From: Thermomicrobiaceae bacterium
GTDB taxonomy: Bacteria; Chloroflexota; Chloroflexia; Thermomicrobiales; Thermomicrobiaceae
Direction: 5' to 3'
Assembly (NCBI GenBank): GCA_014874455.1
Contig: JADBJL010000044.1
Span: 1-49,531, forward strand
Length of the DNA: 49,531 nt
Positions 17,407 to 25,844 of this stretch are shown piece by piece. The position numbers and the translations under genes are program-made. Below the pieces are notes generated by a model that did not search any database, had not been told where the DNA came from, and saw nothing but the letters and a program-made list of their open reading frames with translations. Each line of letters begins with the position of its first letter. Within the stretch, counting starts at the first letter, position 1.

Positions 17407-18084
17407 TCAGCGCTCGACCACGATCGCGTAGGCGCGCACGGGTACCGAAGAGCCGCCGGGGATCGGCAGCGGGGCTGCGTGGAAGCGGAAACCGCGACGA
17501 GGCAGCCGGTCGAGCCCGCGGAGGTTCTCGACGATCGGTATGCCGTGGGCGAGGAGTCGCGAGTGAACCGGCCGCGTGAGGTCAGCCACGTTGTCTACGT
17601 TCCAGGAGTCGATTCCCACTAGTACCGCACCTGCCCGGATCAGCTCGCCGGCGGCCTCGCTGGTGAGGTAGGGATTGGCGGCCAGATACGAGGGCGTTCC
17701 CCAGCGAGCGTCCCAGCCGGTTCTCACCAGCACGGCGCATCCGCTGAGATCCAGCCCCGCGAGCTGCTCCGGGCCGATGGCCAGCCGGCCGGCCTCGACC
17801 TGACCAGCGACGTCGACCACGACTCCCGGAAGGTCGGCAGTCCGATCGAGCGGCAGGGTAGCCAGGTCTGAGCCGTCTTCGTAGCGGTGGAGCGGGGCAT
17901 CCAGGTAGGTGCCACTGTTGCCGATGAGCCGGTAGCGGTGGACGACGAAGCTGACCCCCGGAGCGTAGCGCTCGGCAGCCGCCTCTCGGCTGAGGAACTC
18001 CTCGATCTCTGGGCCGGGAAGGCCCGGGAACATCGGGATCGCCGGGCCGAGCGGGTGCGTCAGATCAACGATCCGGGGTCGCAT
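17407..18084 (-). CDS. cyclase-family (kynurenine formamidase-like) metal-dependent hydrolase
   Basis: The 225-aa protein opens RIVDLTHPLGPAIPMFPG and ends with a typical LPIPGGSSVPVRAYAIV block, both clear marks of the cyclase/formamidase (PF04199-type) family. In that family the motif HxGTHxDxPxH binds the metal. Here it is NSGTYLDAPLH at residues 56-66, so two of the metal histidines are replaced by Asn56 and Tyr60 while Asp62 and His66 remain. A later GIDSWNVDN also keeps the usual layout. It may belong to a divergent subfamily with another metal site or substrate. The ATG follows GAGGAGGG. It is convergent with the small membrane gene upstream. Confidence 0.85.
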   Translation of the reverse strand: MRPRIVDLTHPLGPAIPMFPGLPGPEIEEFLSREAAAERYAPGVSFVVHRYRLIGNSGTYLDAPLHRYEDGSDLATLPLDRTADLPGVVVDVAGQVEAGRLAIGPEQLAGLDLSGCAVLVRTGWDARWGTPSYLAANPYLTSEAAGELIRAGAVLVGIDSWNVDNVADLTRPVHSRLLAHGIPIVENLRGLDRLPRRGFRFHAAPLPIPGGSSVPVRAYAIVVER

Positions 18085-18391
18085 CGTGCCCTCCTCTCGC
18101 CGTTCGCCTGGTCTAACGATAGCGCAACGCCTCTGGAGTGAGAGAAGGCAGACCTTCGGAGCCAGCGAGAGGCCGCCGCTATCCGAGAAGGGGTGCCCGT
18201 CGCGCTCTAGGCTGTGCTCCTGGCCGGCGCGGCGGTGAGCCTGCTCGCCGACCCCAGGCCACGGCGGGAGCAGGTGCCACTCGCGGCGGAGGCTCGGTTG
18301 TGGCCGAGCGCGTGATGCCGCATCAGCAAGCGCCAGCTCGGGCTAGAATGGCTCCGCTGGGAACCGTACGGCAACGGTGATGGGGGGCGGA
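18085..18391. other. 307-nt intergenic region, no supported gene
   Basis: The first 50 bases are the leader of the cyclase gene. TAGAAT at 18344-18349 may be a -10 for the gene starting at 18392, without a clear -35. Reading frames through the middle are short and unconvincing (see rejected items). Confidence 0.3.
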
Positions 18392-19624
18392 ATGAAGGGG
18401 TCAGCGTTCCTGTTCGCCACTGACCTGGCCGACGAGGGGCTGGAGGTGGTGCTCGATAACCTGCACGGTCGCGCCGGGCTGGAGGGGGTGAGCCTGGCGT
18501 GCGCGTATCACCACGCGCGTGACGTCTTCCCGCACAACCCGGTGCGCAAAGTCCGCTACCTGGAGGGTGGCACGGTCTTCTTCCGGCCCGACCCGGAGCG
18601 CTATCGCGAGTTGCGCATCCGGCCGCAAGTAAGCCAGCTCGCCCAGCAGGCCGACATGCTGGCCGCGCTGGCGGAAGCCGCGAGCCGCCGCGGAATGGCC
18701 GTGCGGGCCTGGACGGTGTTTCTCCATAATACCCGGTTGGGCTCGCAGCATCCCGACTGCGCGATCCAGAACGCCTTCGGTGACCCGTACATCACCCAGC
18801 TCTGCCCGGCGAACCCTGAAGTGCGAGCGTTCGCGGCGGCACTGGCATCCGACATCGCTCGCTACGGGGTCGACGCGATCCTGGCCGAAGCGCTGGGCTA
18901 CCTGGGCTTCGACCACGGCTACCATCACGAGCGCTGCTTCATACCACTGAGCGGCATGGCCCGCTTCCTCTTCGGCCTCTGCTTCTGCCAGCACTGCCTG
19001 GAAGCGGCCGGCCGTGCCGGCGTCGACGGCGAGCAGGTTCGCGGCGCGGTGCGCCAGGCTCTGGAAGGAGCGTTGGCGGGCTCGCCGCCGGCCTTCCTCG
19101 AGCTCGAGGTCACCTGGGAGAACGTCGCCGGGCTGGCTGGCGGACAGCTCGGCGGTTACCTTCGGGCGCGGATGGAGGCGGTGACGGCGCTGGCTGACGC
19201 GGTGGGGCGGGCGGTGCGCGGGGTGCGGCCCGAAACGGTGGTCTACTTTATGGACATGTCCGGCGCGGCCAAGGGCTACGCCACCGGCGAGCCAGCGGGT
19301 GAGCCAGCGCCAGCGGCCGCCTGGCAGGACGGTGTCGACGTGGCCGCGGCGGCGCGGGCAGCCGGTGGCCTGGCGGCGATCGGCTATGCCCGCGATCCGC
19401 AGCGCCTGCGCTTCGACCTCGAAGCCTATCGTGACCTTCTCCCAGAAGGGATCCCGATCTCTGTCGCGCTGCGCCCGATGCTGCCGGACTGCGATTCCCC
19501 GGCGAACCTGGCCGCGAAGGTTGCCGTGGTGCGCGAGGCGCGCGCCGAGTGGGTCGACTTTTACCACTACGGCTTCATGCCGCTCGATCGGCTGGACTGG
19601 ATCCGCCAGGCGCTCCACGGCTAG
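18392..19624 (+). CDS. conserved-looking protein of unknown function, possible TIM-barrel glycosidase-like fold
   Basis: The 410-aa protein is not one I can name. It is soluble, without signal peptide. It starts FLFATDLADEGLEVVLDNL and alternates hydrophobic strands and helices in a barrel-like rhythm. Notable segments are GVSLACAYHHARDVFPHNP, DAILAEALGYLGFDHGYHHERC, FGLCFCQHCLEAAG (a CxxC) and EWVDFYHYGFMP at the end. The layout recalls families of hypothetical glycoside-hydrolase-like barrels, but no catalytic acid pair can be assigned. The ATG at 18392 follows GGGGGGCGGA; in-frame GTG/ATG codons at 18377 and 18380 are less well placed. It is convergent with the UroD-like gene. Confidence 0.7.
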   Translation: MKGSAFLFATDLADEGLEVVLDNLHGRAGLEGVSLACAYHHARDVFPHNPVRKVRYLEGGTVFFRPDPERYRELRIRPQVSQLAQQADMLAALAEAASRRGMAVRAWTVFLHNTRLGSQHPDCAIQNAFGDPYITQLCPANPEVRAFAAALASDIARYGVDAILAEALGYLGFDHGYHHERCFIPLSGMARFLFGLCFCQHCLEAAGRAGVDGEQVRGAVRQALEGALAGSPPAFLELEVTWENVAGLAGGQLGGYLRARMEAVTALADAVGRAVRGVRPETVVYFMDMSGAAKGYATGEPAGEPAPAAAWQDGVDVAAAARAAGGLAAIGYARDPQRLRFDLEAYRDLLPEGIPISVALRPMLPDCDSPANLAAKVAVVREARAEWVDFYHYGFMPLDRLDWIRQALHG

Positions 19625-19734
19625 CCCGGCAGCGCTGGCGACTGGCGTGTGCCGGTGAGGCCCGGTCAGCATGTCCGGCGCACACGGACGCTCGGTGTGG
19701 GCGCCGGTTCGAGGAGTGAGCTCGAAGGGCGGAC

Positions 19735-20688
19735 TTACCGCAGCTCCTCGGCGATCTGACGCGCCGCGTGGAGCCAGCGCGTATCGGTGTCGTCCGGCAC
19801 GGAGCAGCCGTTGGCGAGGATGAACTTGCGCCCGCCTGTCTGTCGCACCGCGTCCTCCGCCTCGGCCCGGATCTCCTCGACCGGCCCGTGCGACAGCGCG
19901 CCGAACTCGTGCCAGCCGCCCATGAGGCACTTCTCGGTCTTCTGGCGGGCCTCGGCCAGGCTCGGGCCGGCCAGCCGGTCGCTCCAGCTCAGCACCGCGA
20001 CCGGATAGTCGAGCACCTCGTCGAAGAGCAGGTCGCGCTCACCGTGGACGTGGAGGACGTTGAGCCAGCCGTCGACCGCGCCCTGCAGCGCCAGCAAGTC
20101 GTACGGTCGGCCAAGCTCGCGGTAGCGCTCCGGCAGCATCGTCGCTCGCGTGCATCCCTGGAGCGCGAAAAAGACACCGTCCGCGCCCTGCTCGATGCAA
20201 TCGCGGATGTGTTCGCGCAGGTTCTCGGCGATCGTCGCCAGTGCCTCGTGGACGAGCGCGGGGTGGCGCTCGGCGTCCGCCAGCACGACCTCGGGAGACG
20301 ACGCGAAGTGGATCGCCTCGGCCAGTGGGCTGAAGACAGTCATGATGATCGGCACGTCGAAGCCGACCGCGTCGCGCAGGAACCCGATCGTCGCGGCCCG
20401 CTCGCGGAAGAAACGCGAGCGCTCCCGCGCGATCGGCTCGATGAGCAGCCAGTCTTCGGGGCGAGCGATCGCCCGCCGTGGGAAGGGGTAGGGGATATCT
20501 GGCATGATCTTGATGATGTCGAGGTCGAACTCGTTGACGAAGAAGTCCAGAGTCGCCTCCGCGAGGCGCCGCCCTGAGCCCAACGGGCGGAAGTGATGCC
20601 AGAAACAGACCGGGATCCGGTCGACCGCCTCGCCGCGTACCGCGGCCATCACGCGCTCGGTCTTGGTCATCTCCGCAGCGATCGCCAT
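19735..20688 (-). CDS. uroporphyrinogen decarboxylase (UroD)-family protein, likely not HemE
   Basis: The 317-aa protein belongs to the UroD/methyltransferase superfamily. It starts MTKTERVMAAVRGEAVDRIPVCFWHHF, matching the family's N-terminal block, and continues with DFFVNEFDLDIIKIMPD, GADGVFFALQGC, LNVLHVHGE and GGRKFILANGCSVPDDT. True HemE keeps a different N-terminal arginine cluster. Here the FWHHF start and C-terminal NGCSVPDDT resemble the large group of uncharacterised relatives, some of which are corrinoid-dependent methyltransferases that use a Cys/His zinc site. The substrate is unknown, and no corrinoid protein gene is next to it. GAGGAG precedes the ATG at good spacing. Confidence 0.85.
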   Translation of the reverse strand: MAIAAEMTKTERVMAAVRGEAVDRIPVCFWHHFRPLGSGRRLAEATLDFFVNEFDLDIIKIMPDIPYPFPRRAIARPEDWLLIEPIARERSRFFRERAATIGFLRDAVGFDVPIIMTVFSPLAEAIHFASSPEVVLADAERHPALVHEALATIAENLREHIRDCIEQGADGVFFALQGCTRATMLPERYRELGRPYDLLALQGAVDGWLNVLHVHGERDLLFDEVLDYPVAVLSWSDRLAGPSLAEARQKTEKCLMGGWHEFGALSHGPVEEIRAEAEDAVRQTGGRKFILANGCSVPDDTDTRWLHAARQIAEELR

Positions 20689-20715
20689 CGCTTCTCCTCG
20701 CCTACTTCAGGCTGG

Positions 20716-22446
20716 TCATCCGCCGATCACAGTGTCGCTGATCGGCCCCGGTAGCGCCACTGCCTTCTCGATCTCGCCCGCGGCATCGAGGATCAAGGCG
20801 CGCTCACCGGTCGCCTCGGTACGCTCGATGGCGACCACCGTTCCCCCGGCCGTCACCGTGACGGCGACGATCGGGTGCCCGACCAGCCAGCGGTCGACCA
20901 CCGCGAGCGACCCGGTGTCGAGCACCCAGACGCCGTCACCGAAGCCTTGGGCGCCCCCGACCGGGGCGACGGCGTAGAGCCGCCGTCCATCAGGGCCAGC
21001 GACGACCCAACGCGAGGGCTGTGTGGCAGCACGAGCGCCGGGTGCGACTGTGCCGATCAACCAGCGGATGATGCGCCTGATGGGCGATTCCTCGCGCTCG
21101 CCGTCGAGCGCGGCTGGCTGCGCTCGCCGCACCTCACCTGTCGAGAGGTCGATCGCGATCACCCGTGGACTCCAGAGCGCCACAGCGAAGAGCGTTCGCC
21201 CGTCGGTAGCCACCGCAGGCTGGGGGGTCTTGAGTTCCGCCAGATCGACCTGCTGCACGACACGGCCCGCGAGCGGATCCCACAGCAGCAGCACCGGCGC
21301 GGCCGCGTCACTCGGACAGAGGGTGAACCAGCGGAGTTCCGGTCCACTGGCCAGCCCGCTGAGGCCAGGGTAGGTAAGCGGGCAGCCAGCCCAAGGCGAC
21401 GCCGAAGAGCGGTGGCTGGCCTCGATTTCGAGCTCCGCTGTCCTGAGCACCGAGAGCCGGTACCCGGAATCGGGCGCGACCCGGACGATCTGCTCGACCA
21501 GCACCAAGCGCTCGCCATTGTCGGTGACTGCGAGCTGGGGCACGACGCGATCGCCGTGCAGCGCTCCAGGGAGTTCGCGCGCCGCCACCACGTTCCCAGC
21601 AGCGAGCTCGACCGTCGCGATCCGGGCGTTCCATCCCTCTCCCAGCTTCCAGGCCCAGTAGACATAAAGCCAGGCACCACCGGGGTCGGGAACCAGCGCG
21701 CTGACGAGGGCGGGGGTACTGGTGCTCCCACCCTGGACGGCGGCGCGCACCTCCCCGAGTTGTACCTCGCTGGCCCGCTCACCGGTCTGCGCATCGGTCA
21801 GGGAGAGCGAGAGGTTCCAGCGCCCGCCGTAGACCGGGCTGACGCGCCCAACGGGGCTGAGCCGCCGCTCGACGACGAGCCAGCGCTGGCCGGCGCGCAC
21901 CACCTCCTCGCCGCCCAGGAGTGCCACCAAGCCGGTCGCGGGGTCGAGCCGGTAGTAGGTCTGCCAGCGCTCGCCGCGGAGAAAGACGAGGTCGTGGCTT
22001 TCGGTCGCCGGGACGCGAAAGCGCGGCCCAGCCTCGACGAACCGGCTCAGGCGATCACGCCGGCCATCGGCGGCGCTGAGCTCGATGTCCACCCACCAGC
22101 GACCGGCCGCGTTGAGCGGTATCTGAACCTGATATCTCCCGGGTGGCCCACTTGCCTGGCCGCGGACGACCGCGGTCGGTGGTGGGGGACGCTGGTCGTA
22201 GGCCGTGATCGGCGCGCGCAACGTGCCGGTCACGGCGAGGTCGGAGACCGGCTCTCCGGCTTCGTCGAGCACGGTGAACGCGAGCGCGAGGAGATCGCCA
22301 GCTCGCGGCGCCGCTGGCTCGACCGCCACATCGACGAAGCGCCAGCCGGCCCTGCCGTCAGCCGCGGCCGGAGCGACGCCGGCCAGCAGGCCGGAGCAGA
22401 GGAACACGACCAAGCCGGTCGCTCCCATCGCTCCGAGCTTGTTCAT
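20716..22446 (-). CDS. secreted protein with Ig-like N-terminal domain and probable beta-propeller, function unknown
   Basis: The 576-aa protein begins with a signal peptide (GLVVFLCSGLLAGVAPAAADG). An Ig-like module of about 110 residues follows (RFVDVAVEPAAPRAGDLLALAFTV onward), then about 400 residues of beta-strand repeats such as ATDGRTLFAVALWSPRVIAIDLSTGEV and GPDGRRLYAVAPVGG. These last are characteristic of a WD40/YVTN-type propeller. A hydrophobic segment RRIIRWLIGTV lies near residue 460. No catalytic motif is visible. The start is uncertain: I list ATG 22446, but GTG 22470 in frame is possible and neither has a good ribosome site. It lies 27 nt upstream of the UroD-like gene, so the two may share a transcript. 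Confidence 0.75.
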   Translation of the reverse strand: MNKLGAMGATGLVVFLCSGLLAGVAPAAADGRAGWRFVDVAVEPAAPRAGDLLALAFTVLDEAGEPVSDLAVTGTLRAPITAYDQRPPPPTAVVRGQASGPPGRYQVQIPLNAAGRWWVDIELSAADGRRDRLSRFVEAGPRFRVPATESHDLVFLRGERWQTYYRLDPATGLVALLGGEEVVRAGQRWLVVERRLSPVGRVSPVYGGRWNLSLSLTDAQTGERASEVQLGEVRAAVQGGSTSTPALVSALVPDPGGAWLYVYWAWKLGEGWNARIATVELAAGNVVAARELPGALHGDRVVPQLAVTDNGERLVLVEQIVRVAPDSGYRLSVLRTAELEIEASHRSSASPWAGCPLTYPGLSGLASGPELRWFTLCPSDAAAPVLLLWDPLAGRVVQQVDLAELKTPQPAVATDGRTLFAVALWSPRVIAIDLSTGEVRRAQPAALDGEREESPIRRIIRWLIGTVAPGARAATQPSRWVVAGPDGRRLYAVAPVGGAQGFGDGVWVLDTGSLAVVDRWLVGHPIVAVTVTAGGTVVAIERTEATGERALILDAAGEIEKAVALPGPISDTVIGG

Positions 22447-22524
22447 CCGTGGTCTCGACCGTGCAGCCACAGCGTACCGAGCCGCTCGCCTACCGGCCGC
22501 ATCGGTACCCGTACGTTGCTACCT

Positions 22525-23583
22525 TCACCAGTGCTGCGGCCGGTAGTCTCCAGTATGCGCCACTTCGAGGTAGCGGGCCAGCAACTGCACCGCCGCCTCG
22601 ATATCGGAGAGATCCGCCATTTCGTTGACGGTGTGCACGTGGCGCGTGGGAATCGACACCGTGACTGCCGGCACGCCGGCCCGCACGCGCTGCATCGCAC
22701 CGGCATCGGTACCGCCACGCGGCAGCACCTCGAGCTGGTACCGGATCCCGTGCTGCTCGGCCACCTCGCGGAGGTGGCGCACCAGCCGATAGTTCGGGAT
22801 GTGCGACGTGTCGAAGACCTTGATGGCGACGCCCTCGCCGAGCCTGGTGACCTGCTCGTGCGGGTCGATGCCTGGCACGTCGCCAGCGATCGTGATGTCG
22901 ATAGCGATGCCGATATCGGGCTCGACCCCGAACGCCGACGTCTGCGCGCCGCGGAGCCCAACCTCCTCCTGGGTCGTTGCCACGGCCACCACCTCTGCCT
23001 GGTGTGTGCCCAGCGCGCGCAGCGCTTCGATCATCACGAAGACGCCCACCCGGTCGTCGAGCGCCTTGCTGATCACCCGGGGGCCGGTCAGTTCCAGCGG
23101 CCGGTCGAGCGTCACCATGTCGCCGACCTCGACGCGGGCACGCACCTCGTCCGGGGGGAGGCCGACATCGACATACAGCTCTTCGAGCTTCGGCGCCTTC
23201 AGCTCCTCCGGTTTGAGCAGGTGGATCGGCTTCGTCGCGAGCTGGAGCGCACCGGCCAGCCCCTGACCGTCGCGTGTCCAGACGCGGACGCGCTGAGCCG
23301 GCAACACGCGCGTGTCGAAGCCGCCGACCGGCTGGAGGCGCAGGAAGCCCCTGTCGTCGATGTGTCGAACGATAAAGCCGATCTCGTCGAGGTGCGCGGC
23401 CAGCATCACGCGTGGGCCACCGCGGCCTCTCTTGCGCGCGATGACGTTGCCCAACGCGTCGGCATGCACGTCGTCCGCGAGCGGCTCCAGCGCCTGGCGG
23501 GCGACTGCGGCGACTTGCTCCTCGCGCCCAGGAATCCCGGGTGTCTCGCAGAGCCGCTTCAGCAGATCGAGGTCGAGTCCCAT
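22525..23583 (-). CDS. M42-family metallopeptidase (glutamyl/deblocking aminopeptidase)
   Basis: The 352-aa protein is a dinuclear-zinc aminopeptidase of the M42 family, often annotated as an endoglucanase homologue. The metal and catalytic residues are all there: LAAHLDEIG (His64, Asp66), SKALDDRVG (Asp176/177), TTQEEVGLRGA (Glu206/207), AIDIT (Asp229) and a C-terminal PTRHVHTVNE histidine. The N-terminal LCETPGIPGREEQ is also typical. It would trim N-terminal residues from peptides in the cytoplasm as a large oligomer. The ATG follows a GGTGGGAGGGAG tract. It runs codirectionally with the secreted gene at 20716-22446, 78 nt apart. Confidence 0.95.
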   Translation of the reverse strand: MGLDLDLLKRLCETPGIPGREEQVAAVARQALEPLADDVHADALGNVIARKRGRGGPRVMLAAHLDEIGFIVRHIDDRGFLRLQPVGGFDTRVLPAQRVRVWTRDGQGLAGALQLATKPIHLLKPEELKAPKLEELYVDVGLPPDEVRARVEVGDMVTLDRPLELTGPRVISKALDDRVGVFVMIEALRALGTHQAEVVAVATTQEEVGLRGAQTSAFGVEPDIGIAIDITIAGDVPGIDPHEQVTRLGEGVAIKVFDTSHIPNYRLVRHLREVAEQHGIRYQLEVLPRGGTDAGAMQRVRAGVPAVTVSIPTRHVHTVNEMADLSDIEAAVQLLARYLEVAHTGDYRPQHW

Positions 23584-23654
23584 CGCTCCCTCCCACCTCT
23601 ACTCCCACGCGCAGACCGCTGCCATGCTAGCACGCCTGCCTCGCGCTTCCCACC

Positions 23655-23795
23655 TCCGCACCGCCCTCATCCCCGGTCTCCTCACCCCCTTCCGCCTCTC
23701 CCGCATCGCGGGAGAGGGGTGCCGCGACTGCCCTCACCCCCGGCCCCTCTCCACGCTATGCAGGAAAGGGGGTGCCCGAAGGGCGGGATGAAGGT
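23655..23795. repeat. interspersed palindromic repeat, copy 1
   Basis: The stretch is built of CCCTCACCCC- and GGAGAGGGG-type modules. It holds a perfect 10-bp hairpin CCTCTCCCGC (23695-23704) / GCGGGAGAGG (23708-23717). It ends with GGGTGCCCGAAGGGCGGGAT, which reappears inverted in the second copy near 32618-32641. It lies between the divergent M42 peptidase and aminotransferase genes. Confidence 0.6.
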
Positions 23796-23844
23796 GGCCA
23801 GTCGTGTATGATCGCCCAGGTGGGCCGGTGGCAGGAGAGGGAAA

Positions 23845-25086
23845 GTGGGCGCCATGCTGGACATCCAGCGGCTGCGGGAGGACACGCCGGGCTGTGCCGA
23901 AGTGATTCACTTCAACAACGCCGGGGCGGCCTTGATGCCCCGCCCGGTGCTGGAGGCGGTTGTCAGCCATCTCGAGCTCGAGGCGCGGATCGGCGGCTAC
24001 GAGGCGCACGACGCCGCGCTCGAACAGGTCGAGCACGCCTACCAGGCGGTCGCCCGGCTGATCGGTGCCGAGCCGGATGAGATCGCGCTGGTGGAGAACG
24101 CCACGCGGGCGTGGGACATGGCCTTCTACTCCATTCCCTTCCGGCCTGGCGACCGGATCCTGACCTCGGTCTCGGAGTACGCCAGCAACGTGATCAGCTT
24201 CCTCCAGGTGGCGCGCAAGACGGGCGCCGTCGTCGAAGTGGTGCCCAACGACGAGTACGGCCAGCTCTCGGTCGAGGCACTGCGCACGATGCTCGACGAG
24301 CGGGTCAAGCTGATCGCCGTCAGCCACATCCCCACCAACGGTGGGCTGATCCAACCGGCCGAGGAGATCGGCCGCCTCGCGCGGGAAGCTGGCGTCCTCT
24401 ACCTGCTCGATGCCTGCCAGTCGGTGGGCCAGATCCCGGTCGACGTGCGCAGGATCGGCTGTGATCTGCTCTCGGCGACCAGCCGGAAGTACCTGCGCGG
24501 GCCGCGTGGTGTGGGGTTCCTCTATGTCCGTCGCGAGCTGATCCAGCAGCTCGAGCCGGTGATGCTCGACCTGCACGCGGCGAGCTGGGTCGCGCCCGAC
24601 CGCTACGAGGTTCGGCCTGACGCCCGGCGCTTCGAGAACTGGGAGTCGTACGTCGCCGGGCGGATCGGGCTCGGGGTGGCAGTCGACTACGCGCTGTCGG
24701 TGGGGATCGAGACCGGGTCGACCCGGCTGCGCGCGCTCGCCGAGCGGCTGCGCCAGCGCATCGGCGAGCTGCCCGGCGCGCGGGTGCATGACCTGGGCCG
24801 GGAGCGCGGCGGCATCGTCACCTTCACGCTGGAGGGGATCGCGCCGGAGACAGTCAAGGCGTTCCTGGCCACGAAGCGGATCAACGTGACGACCTCGAGC
24901 GTCGCCTCGACCCGCTTCGACATGGAGGCACGCGGGCTGGAGAAGATCGTGCGGGCCTCGGTGCACTACTACAACACGGAGGAAGAGATCGACGCGTTCA
25001 TCGACGCGCTGGCGGAGCTGCAGCGGCAGGGCCCGGAGACCGTCCATCGCCTGCTGGCCGAGCGCGCCAGCCGCCGGAAGGGCTAG
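23845..25086 (+). CDS. class V aminotransferase / cysteine-desulfurase-like PLP enzyme
   Basis: The 413-aa protein is a fold type I PLP enzyme of class V. Blocks are HFNNAGAALMP, VENATRAWDMAF, SVSEYASNVISF, the PLP-ring segment LLDACQSVGQIPVDV and the Schiff-base lysine in ATSRKYLRGPRG. The last two strongly recall SufS/selenocysteine-lyase and isopenicillin N epimerase relatives. No cysteine occupies the mobile-loop position where SufS has Cys375; this region reads TTSSVASTRFD. It is therefore probably not a desulfurase but an epimerase, lyase or related enzyme (inference). The GTG at 23845 is preceded by GGAGAGG at normal spacing; ATG 23854 is the alternative. The genome region holds two further class V enzymes. 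Confidence 0.85.
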   Translation: MGAMLDIQRLREDTPGCAEVIHFNNAGAALMPRPVLEAVVSHLELEARIGGYEAHDAALEQVEHAYQAVARLIGAEPDEIALVENATRAWDMAFYSIPFRPGDRILTSVSEYASNVISFLQVARKTGAVVEVVPNDEYGQLSVEALRTMLDERVKLIAVSHIPTNGGLIQPAEEIGRLAREAGVLYLLDACQSVGQIPVDVRRIGCDLLSATSRKYLRGPRGVGFLYVRRELIQQLEPVMLDLHAASWVAPDRYEVRPDARRFENWESYVAGRIGLGVAVDYALSVGIETGSTRLRALAERLRQRIGELPGARVHDLGRERGGIVTFTLEGIAPETVKAFLATKRINVTTSSVASTRFDMEARGLEKIVRASVHYYNTEEEIDAFIDALAELQRQGPETVHRLLAERASRRKG

Positions 25087-25159
25087 CCGAGCGCGCGGCA
25101 CGCCTGCGCCGCGCTCGGTACGGGGCAGCGGGGTGCGTTAAGGTTGGGTTAGGCGGGAT

Positions 25160-25188
25160 TTGACAGGCGAGCCGGCTGGCCGTATACT
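25160..25188 (+). promoter_or_regulatory. near-consensus promoter of the rpmH operon
   Basis: TTGACA (25160-25165), exactly 17 bp and TATACT (25183-25188) form the best sigma-70-type promoter in the window. Transcription should begin near 25195, 70 nt before rpmH. I saw no DnaA-box cluster around it. Confidence 0.85.
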
Positions 25189-25264
25189 TCGCTTGCCGTA
25201 GCGGCCACGACGAGGTCGCGCGGGCATTTTTTTGACCGGAGCGTGTGGACGAGAGGCGGATACC

Positions 25265-25432
25265 GTGCCGAAGCGGACATACCAGCCCAAGCGTATCCCT
25301 CGCAAGCGGGAGCACGGCTTCCTCAAGCGCATGAGCACCAAGGCCGGCCGGCGCGTCCTGGCGGCGCGCCGGCGGAAGGGGCGTTGGAAGCTGACCGTCT
25401 CTGACGAGAAGAAGCCGACGATCAAGAAGTAG
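25265..25432 (+). CDS. rpmH: 50S ribosomal protein L34
   Basis: L34 is a small basic protein of the large ribosomal subunit. This 55-aa copy shows [21 protein letters not shown], then [20 protein letters not shown], which is the whole family core. It continues nine residues further ([10 protein letters not shown]) than typical 44-46-aa forms. Start is the GTG at 25265 after AGGCGG. It is the first gene of the rpmH-rnpA-yidD-yidC-jag cluster. Confidence 0.97.
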   Translation: MPKRTYQPKRIPRKREHGFLKRMSTKAGRRVLAARRRKGRWKLTVSDEKKPTIKK

Positions 25433-25445
25433 GCGGGTCGCCGGC

Positions 25446-25844
25446 ATGGTCGCCCGCGAGCTGCGGCTACGCCGCAGCGCCGATTTCGAGGTCGTCCGCA
25501 AGCGGGGCCGCTCGGTGAGCGGCGCGTTGGTGGTTCTGGCCTACCGTCCCAATGGGCTTCCGCACAACCGCTATGGCTTCGCCGTCGGCCGGCGGGTCGG
25601 CAAGGCGGCGCGGCGGAACCGGGTCAAGCGCTGGCTGCGAGAGGCGGTGCGGTGGCTCCACCCGCAGCTTCGGCAGGGTTATGACCTGGTTCTCATCGCG
25701 CGGGGGCGGCTGGCCGACCCGTCGGTGACGTATCATCAGGTGGCGGCCTGCGTGCAGGAACTGGCGAAGCGGGCCGGTTTGTTCGAGACGGCCGAGCACG
25801 CCGAGCCGAAGCCCCCGCTCTTACAACCTGGAGGCCATCGCTGA
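25446..25844 (+). CDS. rnpA: ribonuclease P protein component
   Basis: RnpA assists the RNase P RNA in cutting tRNA 5-prime leaders. The 132-aa protein contains the signature [14 protein letters not shown] (about residues 57-70) and the strand [12 protein letters not shown]. Length is ordinary, with a proline-rich C-terminal tail. The ATG lies 13 nt after rpmH. Its TGA overlaps the yidD ATG by one base (TGATG). Confidence 0.95.
   Translation: MVARELRLRRSADFEVVRKRGRSVSGALVVLAYRPNGLPHNRYGFAVGRRVGKAARRNRVKRWLREAVRWLHPQLRQGYDLVLIARGRLADPSVTYHQVAACVQELAKRAGLFETAEHAEPKPPLLQPGGHR

Noticed and set aside
18214-18315. Short frame VLLAGAAVSLLADPRPRR that looks like the end of a membrane protein
   Set aside because: An in-frame TAG stands just before it and the part upstream is short. 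It may be a gene remnant, but 33 residues are too few to support it.
18138-18380. Possible 80-codon gene before the 410-aa unknown protein
   Set aside because: The product is mostly Arg/Gly/Ala/Pro without structure, and there is no convincing ribosome site.
20875-23811. Very long plus-strand open frame (978 codons) opposite the secreted protein and M42 peptidase
   Set aside because: It runs antisense to two genes with clear motifs. Its product has no domain pattern and is rich in Arg, His and Asp, as expected for an antisense shadow in GC-rich DNA.
25087-25264. oriC next to rpmH
   Set aside because: No repeated DnaA-box-like 9-mers or AT-rich unwinding region were seen, only a promoter.
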